Assembly (NCBI RefSeq): GCF_000974425.1
Contig: NZ_CP010429.1
Location: 682,001 to 746,000, forward strand
Source of the DNA: Spirosoma radiotolerans
Lineage (GTDB): Bacteria; Bacteroidota; Bacteroidia; Cytophagales; Spirosomataceae
Length of the DNA stretch: 64,000 nt
Reading direction: 5' to 3'
Within the stretch, counting starts at the first letter, position 1. Each line of letters begins with the position of its first letter. Of the stretch, positions 37,104-45,101 are shown piece after piece. The notes below the pieces were generated by a model that saw nothing but the letters and a program-made list of their open reading frames with translations, had not been told where the DNA came from and made no database searches. The translations under genes were made by a program, and so were the position numbers.

Positions 37104-37892
37104 TTAAGCACTCATACTCCAGGCGGGTGCCGCCAGCGTTTCGGCTGTCTGCTCGTCGCGCCATTTGCGGAGCCAGAAGCGGTACTTCTTCCGGCCATAA
37201 TCAATAAAGCCCGGAATGGAGGTCGCATCGACGGCAAAGAGCCGATATGGGCTTTGTTTCATGATACCAATAAATACAAAGCGAAACTGCTTCGTCGTGC
37301 TCCACTCGCGTCCGTCGGCATGGCGCAGGCTGTCCACATAAAAAGCGGCCTGGCGATCGTAATCATAGGTGTAGCATGATTCCAGAAACTGGGCCTGCGT
37401 GCGGGCCGACGTTGTTTTTAGGTCGATTACCATCGCATTTCGGCGTTTGGGGCTGGTATAGACCATATCCAATCGCGCCTTGCAGGCGATACCGGTTGTT
37501 GGTTCTGTCGAAAGCACAATGCGCTCTCGCTCCGACAGCCGCAGATACCGTCGGCAAAAGCCATCCTGTCGGATCGTCTGCATTAGCGTATGCAGTTGTT
37601 TGGTTTGGGCCGGAGCAAGTCCATCAGGCCGTAGGGCTGGGTCCATCATGTCGGGCAGAAACTGCGACAAAACCGTACCGACCGTTTCGGGTTCGAGTAA
37701 ATGCTGGTGGAACGCCCGCCCAAACGCCTTGGTCTTTTCGGGAATGAACCGCGCCGAGGGCACCGACCAGTAGCCCAGATGCTCTTCTTTCAGTCGGGTC
37801 AGGTCAGAGTTCGATACACGCGGCAATGCCCGGTAATCGTCACCGGGCATTATGAGCGGTTGGGAAAATGGTGTTAACAATTGAGAAATCAT
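37104..37892 (-). CDS. PD-(D/E)XK exonuclease, RecE/DUF3799-like
   Basis: A nuclease-like protein of about 262 residues from the ATG at 37892; a GTG at 37925, three bases after the upstream stop, would add 11 residues, and a Met at 37850 would shorten it. The fold motifs are present: AFGRAFHQHLLEPE (conserved His), CKARLDMVYTS (first Asp), VIDLKTT (D-x-K core) and YDRQAAFYVDSL (Q motif). This is the order of phage and prophage RecE-type 5'-3' exonucleases and of DUF3799 proteins. The context of an unknown partner gene and a divergent repressor supports a mobile or recombination role (inference). Confidence 0.8.
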   Translation of the reverse strand: MISQLLTPFSQPLIMPGDDYRALPRVSNSDLTRLKEEHLGYWSVPSARFIPEKTKAFGRAFHQHLLEPETVGTVLSQFLPDMMDPALRPDGLAPAQTKQLHTLMQTIRQDGFCRRYLRLSERERIVLSTEPTTGIACKARLDMVYTSPKRRNAMVIDLKTTSARTQAQFLESCYTYDYDRQAAFYVDSLRHADGREWSTTKQFRFVFIGIMKQSPYRLFAVDATSIPGFIDYGRKKYRFWLRKWRDEQTAETLAAPAWSMSA

Positions 37893-37928
37893 AAGCGAAG
37901 GAGAAACGTTGAATGAAACGATCACAAA

Positions 37929-38567
37929 CTACCCGGCCGCCAGCAAGGCAGGCTCTTCTACGGGGTTTATGAAGGGGTTGTAGTAGTTCATGGCCGTCTT
38001 GATGTTGGCAATGTCTGTCAGCGTTTCCTGGCGGAACACCTTAACCTCCTGCGCAAACTGTTTCAACTCTTTCGTCTTCTCAACGTCAGCCATCTTATAG
38101 GTGAAGTTGGCGATATAGTACACGCCTTTTGGCTGAATTTTGTTATTCTCTTTCTTCTCGGCAACGGCTGTAATGACCACATCGGCCAGTGTCAGGTCGT
38201 CATAATAAAGGGGTTCGATCAACCGAAAAATGTTGTCGACCGAGTAGCCGTGAAATAACACCGCCGATACGCAGTTCTTCTCGTCGATAAAGAAAATCTC
38301 CGCCCAGTTTTTGGTGCCCATATTCAGGATGTTGTCCGTGAAAATGCGCCAGGCAATTGGCTGAAACGTGAGGGTGCGCCCCAGTTTCTCACTTCCGTTG
38401 ATATTGAACACACCTTCCTTGGCATCGAACCGATATTGACGGGGATGGCCCTCCAGATATTTGTATTTATTGACGACCTCGCCAGTCAACTCGTGAATCT
38501 TTTGGTACGGTTTAAGTTCATTACCGCTTTGAATTGTCTCGATTTGGCTTTTGTTTTGTGTGTTCAT
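37929..38567 (-). CDS. Protein of unknown function, possible recombination partner
   Basis: A 212-residue cytoplasmic protein from the ATG at 38567 (a TTG eight codons upstream is possible). I recognise no known domain. It is mixed alpha/beta with WRIFTDNILNMGTKNW, EPLYYDDLTLADVVITAVAE and a helical, Asn-rich C-terminus (NIKTAMNYYNPFI). Because exonucleases of this class are usually paired with a single-strand annealing or DNA-binding protein, this first gene of the operon is a candidate for that job, but nothing in the sequence proves it. Its promoter must lie in the divergent region with the palindromic operators. Confidence 0.55.
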   Translation of the reverse strand: MNTQNKSQIETIQSGNELKPYQKIHELTGEVVNKYKYLEGHPRQYRFDAKEGVFNINGSEKLGRTLTFQPIAWRIFTDNILNMGTKNWAEIFFIDEKNCVSAVLFHGYSVDNIFRLIEPLYYDDLTLADVVITAVAEKKENNKIQPKGVYYIANFTYKMADVEKTKELKQFAQEVKVFRQETLTDIANIKTAMNYYNPFINPVEEPALLAAG

Positions 38568-38652
38568 TAGTATTTGTTGTTTACTGTTCAAGCAGGGGGC
38601 CCATTTTGAGGTCCCTTTTGCCTTTTTAAGGCCTTGCGTTTACTGATTTAAA

Positions 38653-38672
38653 TTTACATACTTTTGTGTAAA
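38653..38672. promoter_or_regulatory. Operator-like palindrome 1
   Basis: TTTACA-N8-TGTAAA. The eight central bases are TACTTTTG, which also match the Bacteroidota -7 consensus reading toward the HTH gene, so a protein bound here would block that promoter. Confidence 0.5.
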
Positions 38673-38800
38673 AAAACAACCCCGTTTTATAAGTATTCTT
38701 AAGGCTGTAGAAGGCTGTTTTCTGGTTTTTCAGAGAACATTTAGGCTGATTTGACGTCGCCCAACCCAGCCTATTTAGAACGCCTTCTTTTTGGCGTATT

Positions 38801-38820
38801 CTTACATACAAATCTGTAAA
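38801..38820. promoter_or_regulatory. Operator-like palindrome 2
   Basis: CTTACA-N8-TGTAAA, the same half-sites and spacing as palindrome 1, ending 2 bp before the HTH start codon. Autoregulation by the adjacent HTH protein is the natural inference. Confidence 0.5.
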
Positions 38821-38822
38821 TT

Positions 38823-39185
38823 ATGACGATCAATCTACGCCTTCAGCAACTCATCGACTCGCTCGACATTAGTGTGCTCGAATTCGCCCGGCAACTAGGC
38901 GAACACCGGGGCGAGAAAGTTTATCATATTTTACACGGTCGGCTGAAACCTCGTTACGATACACTCGAAAAAATTCTGGCGGCCTATCCGCAGGTCAACG
39001 GCGACTGGCTGCTACGGGGCGAGGGCCTGATGTTTAAAGCGCTCAATTCGCCTTCAGCGGCTATCACAACCGAAGAGCGGTTGCGGAACATGGAGTTCCT
39101 GCTGTTTCAGCTTACGGAGCGCGTGGCGCTGCTACAACAAACCAACGACCAGCTTCTGGCAGAGATAAAGGGGCAGCGGGAATAG
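38823..39185 (+). CDS. HTH transcriptional regulator (phage-repressor-like)
   Basis: A 120-residue protein with an N-terminal Cro/CI-type helix-turn-helix (about 5-60: QLIDSLDISVLEFARQLGEH, then KVYHILHGRLKPRYDTLEKI) and a linker leading to a C-terminal coiled coil (EERLRNMEFLLFQLTERVAL and following) that probably dimerises it. The NGDWLLRGEG motif is typical of Bacteroidota phage-like XRE proteins. It is divergent from the exonuclease operon and lies 2 bp past a candidate operator. Confidence 0.82.
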   Translation: MTINLRLQQLIDSLDISVLEFARQLGEHRGEKVYHILHGRLKPRYDTLEKILAAYPQVNGDWLLRGEGLMFKALNSPSAAITTEERLRNMEFLLFQLTERVALLQQTNDQLLAEIKGQRE

Positions 39186-39308
39186 CCGAACAAAAGGAAG
39201 AGGCTGTTGGTCAGGGTGGCTGCCTGCTATCGCTTCGGCTTCGTTGCGTTACGCCCTTTCCAAACAACCGCCCTCCTTTCGGGTTATAGTCTGAAAACAC
39301 TTAACGCT

Positions 39309-39769
39309 ATGGCAACTACATCACCATTCGACCCGGATAAACTAGATCCTGAATTTTATTCCCGTGACCCCAACCAGCATGGCGATTCCGATTACGGTCG
39401 TGAGTCGGAAGGCGTTGGGAATAATTCATACAGAGATGCAACGTCGGGCCTGGATATGGAAACGGAAAACCTGAACATAACGAAGGATACCCGCGTGGCA
39501 CACGAAGGCGAAGGCCGGGTGGGTGAACCCAAAGGCGAAAGCCTGGGTGGAACCCAGGAATGGGACGTTGACGCCGACGCTATTTCCGACCAGCCTAAGG
39601 GTCGTATGATGAGTGACGAGGCAGCCAGAAAACTGGGCGAAGTAGCCGAGAATCCATCCGATGATGCGCTTTTACACCGTTCGGACGCCACTTACCTCGA
39701 AGAGGGAGACAGGCCTGGTGAGGGTTATGATCCGCATAACGTAGGTTATGACGGTAAGGAAAAAACAGA
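39309..39769 (+). CDS. Acidic hydrophilic protein of unknown function
   Basis: A roughly 160-residue protein (coding from ATG 39309 to the stop at 39792-39794; the mature reading begins MATTSPFDPDKLDPEFYSRD). Very rich in Asp, Glu, Gly and Asn with one Trp and no Cys; no hydrophobic core is apparent, so it is likely disordered. The ATG at 39207 would add a Cys/Phe-rich segment of different character and was rejected. The protein resembles stress- or desiccation-associated hydrophilins in composition only. A very strong terminator follows the gene. Confidence 0.55.
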
Positions 39770-39811
39770 TGTCTCGAAAGAAGATACGCACTAAGTTCCG
39801 AGACGATCAAA

Positions 39812-39858
39812 CGATAAAAAAAGCGACCCGGAGAGCATCCGGGTCGCTTTTTTTATCG
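39812..39858. terminator. Strong bidirectional-looking terminator
   Basis: Twenty-bp perfect arms (39812-39831 and 39839-39858; core AAGCGACCCGG and CCGGGTCGCTT) with a 7-nt loop and A/T tracts on both sides. It ends the acidic-protein gene. Confidence 0.85.
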
Positions 39859-39949
39859 TAAGACGGCACCGCTCATCTTTATCCTGCTGATTCTTTCGTA
39901 AACTTGTCGTTTAATTATTTAGCCAGCGGACACTTGATCCGCTACTGAT

Positions 39950-40945
39950 TTGCTCATCGAAACCCGTGCCTATGCCCGGGCGGGACTACTTGGCAACCCG
40001 TCCGATGGATTTTTTGGGAAGACCATTGCCATTTCTGTGCGCAACTTTGGAGCGTCTGTGACGCTTTATCCCTCACCCGAACTGCATATTGAGCCGCAGT
40101 TGCAGGATACCAACGTGTTCCGTAGTTTATACCACCTGCGCGATTCGGTCAGCACGTTGGGTTACCATGGCGGTGTTCCGCTATTAAAAGCGGCCATCAA
40201 GAAATTTTCCGAATATTGCGAAGCCGAACACATCCGGCTGCCGAACCAGAATTTTTCAATTCGCTACAACACGTCTATTCCCCGCCAGGTTGGCCTTTCG
40301 GGCTCCAGCGCCATCATTGTCGCCACCTTCCGGGCACTCATGCAATTTTACGGCGTTGAAATTCCACAGCCGATCCTGCCTAATCTGGTACTGGCTACGG
40401 AAGCTGAAGAGCTGGGCATTACGGCTGGGTTGCAGGACCGCGTGATTCAGTGCTATGAAGGCTGCGTCTACATGGATTTTGACCGGGATATCATGGAACG
40501 CCAGGGCTATGGCCAGTACGAACCGCTCGATTCCCGCTTGCTGCCTAAACTATACATTGCCTACAACACGGATCTGGGCAAGCAATCGGGTCGGGTGCAC
40601 AACGACGTTCGGGCGCGATGGCTCAAAGGAGAGCCCGTTGTGGTTGAGACCATGAGCGCCATTGCCGATGTGGCCCGCGAAGGCCGGGAAGCGATGCTTC
40701 GCCAGGACGGAAAAGCCCTGAATGAATTGGTTAATCGTAATTTCGATCTGCGGGCACAGATATACAACATCACCGACCGCAACCGAAGTTTGATTGAAGC
40801 CGCCCGTGTCTGCGGGGCATCGGCTTCGTTCACCGGCTCGGGGGGCTCAATCATCGGTCTTTACCGCGATGATGCCATGCTAAACCGGCTTTTTGTGGAA
40901 TTAAAGAAAATCAATGCACGCGTTATCAAACCCTATGTAGTTTAA
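39950..40945 (+). CDS. GHMP-family sugar kinase, probable glucuronokinase
   Basis: A 331-residue GHMP kinase. The ATP-binding motif 2 is QVGLSGSSAIIVATFRAL (about 113-130) and motif 3 is FTGSGGSIIGL (about 296-306); an N-terminal RAGLLGNPSDGFFGKTIAIS segment is the substrate and motif-1 region. The pattern resembles plant glucuronokinase and bacterial homologues that phosphorylate D-glucuronate at C1. The next gene is a UTP-sugar-1-phosphate uridylyltransferase, which together would convert glucuronate to UDP-glucuronate. The open frame starts at a TTG (39950) with no nearby ATG that keeps the first motif. Confidence 0.75.
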   Translation: MLIETRAYARAGLLGNPSDGFFGKTIAISVRNFGASVTLYPSPELHIEPQLQDTNVFRSLYHLRDSVSTLGYHGGVPLLKAAIKKFSEYCEAEHIRLPNQNFSIRYNTSIPRQVGLSGSSAIIVATFRALMQFYGVEIPQPILPNLVLATEAEELGITAGLQDRVIQCYEGCVYMDFDRDIMERQGYGQYEPLDSRLLPKLYIAYNTDLGKQSGRVHNDVRARWLKGEPVVVETMSAIADVAREGREAMLRQDGKALNELVNRNFDLRAQIYNITDRNRSLIEAARVCGASASFTGSGGSIIGLYRDDAMLNRLFVELKKINARVIKPYVV

Positions 40946-41024
40946 TTTTGAATGTCTGAATGCCTGAATGATAGAATAGCTGACGCGCACATCATTCAGA
41001 CATTCAGACATTCAATCATTCAAA
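40946..41024. repeat. Inverted repeat abutting the galU-like start
   Basis: Left arm 40946-40972 (TTTTGAATGTCTGAATG..) pairs with 40991-41014 with one mismatch. The right side continues as tandem ATTCA octamers (ATTCAGAC type) up to 41024, 1 nt before the start codon at 41026. Confidence 0.6.
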
Positions 41025-41025
41025 A

Positions 41026-41889
41026 ATGATAAAGAAAGCCGTTATCCCCGCTGCCGGTCTCGGAACCCGGTTTCTGCCCGCCACAAAGGCGCAGCCCAAA
41101 GAAATGTTGCCCATTATTGACCGCCCTACCATTCAGTACGTGGTGCAGGAAGCCGTTGACTCGGGTATCGAAGATATTCTGATTATTACGGGAAAAGGGA
41201 AGCGGGCGATCGAAGACCATTTTGATCGTAACTACGAACTGGAAACCCGACTCGAAGAGAAGGAAGATCAGTTACTGCTGGATGAGATGCGTCGTTTGTC
41301 GGACATGGCGAACCTGCATTACGTTCGCCAGCGGGAACTCAACGGACTTGGGGATGCCATTCGTTATGCCCGGCACCATGTTGGAAATGAGCCGTTTGCA
41401 GTACTGCTGGGCGATACCATCATGGACTCGGTTATTCCTGTCACACAGCAACTCATTGATACCTATGCCCAGTTTGGTGGCTCAGTCATTGCTGTTGAAG
41501 AGGTGCCTCACGACAAAGTAAACCGCTACGGAATCGTAGGAGGGAAGTCGTTGAGTGATCGGATATTTGAACTGGATACGCTGGTCGAAAAACCATCCAT
41601 CAGCGAGGCCCCATCGAACCTGGCCATTGCCGGACGCTACATTCTGACGCCCGAGATTTTTGCCATGCTGGAGCAAACGCCGGTTGGGAAAAACAATGAG
41701 ATTCAACTGACCGACGCAATGCTGCTGTTGTTGAAACGTGAGAATCTTTACGCACATCGCATTGAAGGCAAACGCCATGATATCGGCAATAAACTGGACT
41801 TCCTGAAAACAACGGTTGAGTTTGCCCTCAAACGACCCGAGTTTGCGGGGCCGTTTCGCGCGTTTCTCGAAGAAATCATTAAGAAGTAA
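41026..41889 (+). CDS. galU: UTP-glucose-1-phosphate uridylyltransferase-type nucleotidyltransferase
   Basis: A 287-residue nucleotidyltransferase with the GalU N-terminal signature PAAGLGTRFLPATKAQPKEM (residues 8-27) and the conserved VEEVPHDKVNRYGIV and DTLVEKPS segments. It transfers UMP from UTP to a sugar 1-phosphate, making UDP-sugar. Length and motifs match bacterial GalU well. The upstream gene is a probable glucuronokinase, so the sugar could be glucuronic acid 1-phosphate or glucose 1-phosphate. A terminator at 41890-41928 follows. Confidence 0.88.
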   Translation: MIKKAVIPAAGLGTRFLPATKAQPKEMLPIIDRPTIQYVVQEAVDSGIEDILIITGKGKRAIEDHFDRNYELETRLEEKEDQLLLDEMRRLSDMANLHYVRQRELNGLGDAIRYARHHVGNEPFAVLLGDTIMDSVIPVTQQLIDTYAQFGGSVIAVEEVPHDKVNRYGIVGGKSLSDRIFELDTLVEKPSISEAPSNLAIAGRYILTPEIFAMLEQTPVGKNNEIQLTDAMLLLLKRENLYAHRIEGKRHDIGNKLDFLKTTVEFALKRPEFAGPFRAFLEEIIKK

Positions 41890-41928
41890 AACGAAGAAGG
41901 CCCCGCGATGAGCGGGGCCTTCTTCGTT
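41890..41928. terminator. Bidirectional terminator between convergent genes
   Basis: Seventeen-bp perfect arms (AACGAAGAAGGCCCCGC, 41890-41906; complement 41912-41928) with a 5-nt loop, right after the galU-like stop and just before the end of the opposing SGNH gene. Confidence 0.85.
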
Positions 41929-41938
41929 CTGAAAGAGG

Positions 41939-44923
41939 TCACCTCATTCGTACACTTAAGGCAGCTTCGTCATCTTCTCCTTTGGTATAGCCGTTCCCCG
42001 GCGTCGAGTCGGGGTCGGTAGGCGAAGCGCTGAATACCTGCGAGCGGACGGTTCCCAGACTTGGTACCCGCACATATAAGATCATGGTGGTGGATCTACC
42101 CGCCGGGATAGAGCCTACGGAGGCCGTCACGGTTTGTCCGTTAATCGTCAGGCCCGTCGTTACAGTTAATTGCCAGCCTGTTGGTAATAGTGTTTGTACG
42201 TTTACATTGGTAGCATTTGCGCCCCCGAGGTTACTAACTACCAGACTCACACTAATTACCTGATTTGTACTAACCACTAAATTACTCGCGCTAAGGCCTA
42301 AACTCAAATCGGCCTTGGCCGGATCTGTAGGAGGTTGATTAGGCTGAAGGGGGGGAAGGGGCACCTGGTTGGAGTTATCCGATGCCAGGATAGGCCCACT
42401 CGCACTCGGTGTGCGAAAATCGACTGTAGCTTCGTCGTCCTGTCCATCACCAGTACCGGAATTGGGCTGGCTGTCGGGGTCCCGTTGGGCACTGGCGGTT
42501 ATTTGGGCGGATGTGGCAAAAGTTCCCTGCTGGATGGGCTTGACCCGGAAAATAAACGGCTTACTAACGCCATTCGGCACGGTCCCGACATTGATGGACA
42601 CGGTGTTGGCCGATGCGCTCGTAGCCGCCGATGTGGCGCCGATGAAGCTCATGCCCGTGGGCAATAAACTTTGGGCCCTCACATTGGCTGCATCGGCCGG
42701 ACCACTGTTCGTGATCACCAGCGTAATGGTAACGGGCTGATTGGGTGCGGGTGTTCGGTTACTGACGCTCATACTCATCGAGAGATCAGCTCCTCCGGGA
42801 CAGATGGATAACGATTGACTAGGAGCGCTGGCCACATTGGGATTACTGCCCACAACCCGAATGCGATAATTAGTCCCAGCTGGCAATGAAGGTGATAAGG
42901 TGGCCGTAATAGGGCTGGTTGTACTACTCCCAATGGTTGTTTCGTTGGCAAACGACCCGCTGGCATCAGATAGTCGTACACTGAATACGTTGCCGCTGTT
43001 CATGACGCTATCCGTTACATCGACCGCCACATTGAATGAGCCACTAAGGCAGGACGAATTCAGTGAACTGCCAATGGTGAGAACCGGGGGAATGGCGCCA
43101 ATGGGTTCCATCGGGTAATAGAGAATCTGGCGACCGTCGAGTAGTTCCATTTCAAACGATATACCCGGTCCGGTGTCGCCCTGGCGACGAACGGAAAACC
43201 GGTATCTGCCCGGAACCACACCACTTACGCCAGCCTGCGCAGCTGGATAATTTTGGATGTAGTTGAAATCACTAAAGGCATCGAAGTCCGGTGCCTGCGA
43301 GCTGGGTGGAACAACAAGCCAGTTGGAATTAATAAAGGGATTGCTGAAAAGACTCTCCAATTTAACTTCTACAGGGGCTGTCGCCTGAATCAGCCCCCAA
43401 AATGTGGTGGCGCCTTTTTCATATCGGTAACCGAAACGACGGATAACCGAATCGGCGGTACCCACAATGATCGGTTGCCGGTATATCGGAAAGGCAATAC
43501 TGGGGCTTGCATCCTGCTGCACGTTGAATGGTTCGCCCAGCGTGCCTAAAACGACCGGGTGGGTAGAGCGAGTCCGTAACCGGTACTGGCCATTCTGGAG
43601 TGTAAAGGGCAAGGTTATCAAGATAGGATTATCGGTGCTTGGGTCCGATTCAAAAACCGTCGCTCCATCGCTGACTCTGACGATCTGGGCAACGTATTTA
43701 TTATCCGATTCGTGTGGATCGCTGCGTAGGGAGGCAACAGCTATAATTTCACCCGGTCGGCGGGTAAGCGGTAACGTATAGCCGCTGGTTATCTGCACGG
43801 CCGAATCCGTTGGCATGAAGGGAACCGAGTTCTGAAAGAAAGAAGCCGTTAAGCTCGCGTCCCAGGCTTCGGTGAATCGAAGACGGCCAATCCCCTTGAA
43901 GTGAATATCGTCAGGACGGTTATCAAGGCCAATGATGTTGTCGGTAGCGGGTCCTGCAAATACATTGGCAACATTATTAATCAACTGGTTCTGGGCATTG
44001 ATCACCTGCGGGTTTGTTTGCCCCGATATATAACTTGCCCGTGAAATAACCCAGGCTAGTGGTTTCGAACCAACCTGCTGCCGACTTTTCTCGATTACGT
44101 ATTTGATGTTGTCGAAATAGGTTTGGGTCGACGAGTTAATATCACTCTCGCCCTGGTGCCAAAGAACGGCGCGTGCTCCCGTTCGGGCAATGTAGTGAAG
44201 CAGGACAGCCCCTAAACGCCGATAAACGGATGGGTTTGGCGTTGTTCCAATAATTCCTGCAGCCGACTGTCTCCACTCTGTACTGCTGGTGCCGCCAAGC
44301 GCAGCGCCTATAAATAAGACGGGAACGTTGAGCCGCTGTACCAGTTTATCGCCCAGTAGACCATACATATGTGGCGGTTGACTTGGGCCCATATTAGAGC
44401 CGTAATTGATATGGCTGAATTGAAGTGGTAAGAGTTGTTCACTCAGGCTATCCTGTCTAAAATCAACGCACATAACCCGGTCTTCGGCAGCGACAAGCCC
44501 CCGCTCAATGCCGCCAAAGGCGTTCGATTGACCCGCAATGACAAATACCTCACCCACGCCCACGCGGTTGACTTTGGTTTGGGTCAGAATCGTGGTACCT
44601 ACTTTAGAGCGGACATCCAGCCGATACCAGCCAGCCGCAACGGTCACTTTTCCGCGAAAAGCCTTCGAGCCTGTCAGGAAGTTCAGGGGAGTCCAGGCCG
44701 TAACGGCGCCCTGACCAGAGGCTAAAGGGACAAAACGGGCTTCGACGGTTGTTGCCGTTGGCGAGGCCATACCCGTTACCGTTACCACAGCTTCATTCGC
44801 TAAATTGCGTTGGAATACCATTCGTGGCACGGGACTGGTAATGCTGAGTTGGGCAAATACAGGCACCGCAAAAAATTGGCACAAAAATCCCCACACCGCT
44901 ACCCATCGGAGAAATACGGTCAT
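41939..44923 (-). CDS. Secreted SGNH-family esterase with DUF11 domains
   Basis: A 994-residue exported protein. After a signal peptide (about 1-24, FFAVPVFAQ) and a beta-sandwich (about 28-115), an SGNH hydrolase domain of the sialate O-acetylesterase type has GQSN (131-134, Ser133), WHQGESD (255-261) and catalytic DxxH in DDIHF (about 338-342). A long beta-rich region follows, then two DUF11-type repeats (ADLSMSMSVSN, NSGPADAANV, LLPTGMSF and the second ADLSLGLSASN, LLPTGWQL) at about 715-990. It probably removes acetyl groups from glycans outside the cell. No type IX sorting signal is seen. Confidence 0.88.
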   Translation of the reverse strand: MTVFLRWVAVWGFLCQFFAVPVFAQLSITSPVPRMVFQRNLANEAVVTVTGMASPTATTVEARFVPLASGQGAVTAWTPLNFLTGSKAFRGKVTVAAGWYRLDVRSKVGTTILTQTKVNRVGVGEVFVIAGQSNAFGGIERGLVAAEDRVMCVDFRQDSLSEQLLPLQFSHINYGSNMGPSQPPHMYGLLGDKLVQRLNVPVLFIGAALGGTSSTEWRQSAAGIIGTTPNPSVYRRLGAVLLHYIARTGARAVLWHQGESDINSSTQTYFDNIKYVIEKSRQQVGSKPLAWVISRASYISGQTNPQVINAQNQLINNVANVFAGPATDNIIGLDNRPDDIHFKGIGRLRFTEAWDASLTASFFQNSVPFMPTDSAVQITSGYTLPLTRRPGEIIAVASLRSDPHESDNKYVAQIVRVSDGATVFESDPSTDNPILITLPFTLQNGQYRLRTRSTHPVVLGTLGEPFNVQQDASPSIAFPIYRQPIIVGTADSVIRRFGYRYEKGATTFWGLIQATAPVEVKLESLFSNPFINSNWLVVPPSSQAPDFDAFSDFNYIQNYPAAQAGVSGVVPGRYRFSVRRQGDTGPGISFEMELLDGRQILYYPMEPIGAIPPVLTIGSSLNSSCLSGSFNVAVDVTDSVMNSGNVFSVRLSDASGSFANETTIGSSTTSPITATLSPSLPAGTNYRIRVVGSNPNVASAPSQSLSICPGGADLSMSMSVSNRTPAPNQPVTITLVITNSGPADAANVRAQSLLPTGMSFIGATSAATSASANTVSINVGTVPNGVSKPFIFRVKPIQQGTFATSAQITASAQRDPDSQPNSGTGDGQDDEATVDFRTPSASGPILASDNSNQVPLPPLQPNQPPTDPAKADLSLGLSASNLVVSTNQVISVSLVVSNLGGANATNVNVQTLLPTGWQLTVTTGLTINGQTVTASVGSIPAGRSTTMILYVRVPSLGTVRSQVFSASPTDPDSTPGNGYTKGEDDEAALSVRMR

Positions 44924-45101
44924 GAATATTGATATTAATAGTTGAATAAAGCAATACAGCTGAGTGCAATTATTGTGCCCTATCTTGTTACCATTAAGAT
45001 TAAATTTCTCTAAAATGGTTTTCTCTTAGTACAAAGGGTAACAAATAGTAAAATAAGTAGAGATGTGTTTTTTTGTAAGTTCCTCATAATTAGTTATATA
45101 T
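44924..45101. promoter_or_regulatory. AT-rich divergent promoter region
   Basis: A 178-bp spacer between the divergent esterase and sulfatase genes, visibly AT-rich as expected for back-to-back promoters. No exact TAnnTTTG was found. Confidence 0.35.

Larger units (their letters stand above)
38568..38822. promoter_or_regulatory. Divergent control region of the accessory module
   Basis: A 255-bp spacer between the leftward nuclease operon and the rightward HTH gene. It holds two operator-like palindromes (38653-38672 and 38801-38820), a -7-like TACTTTTG (38659-38666) inside the first, and a tandem AAGGCTGT pair near 38701-38718. Layout and content resemble phage-type switch regions. Confidence 0.55.

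Noticed and set aside
40946..41024. Short ATTCA octamer tandem as a possible CRISPR or phase-variation tract
   Set aside because: Too short, no spacers, and it is one arm of an inverted repeat outside the coding frame.
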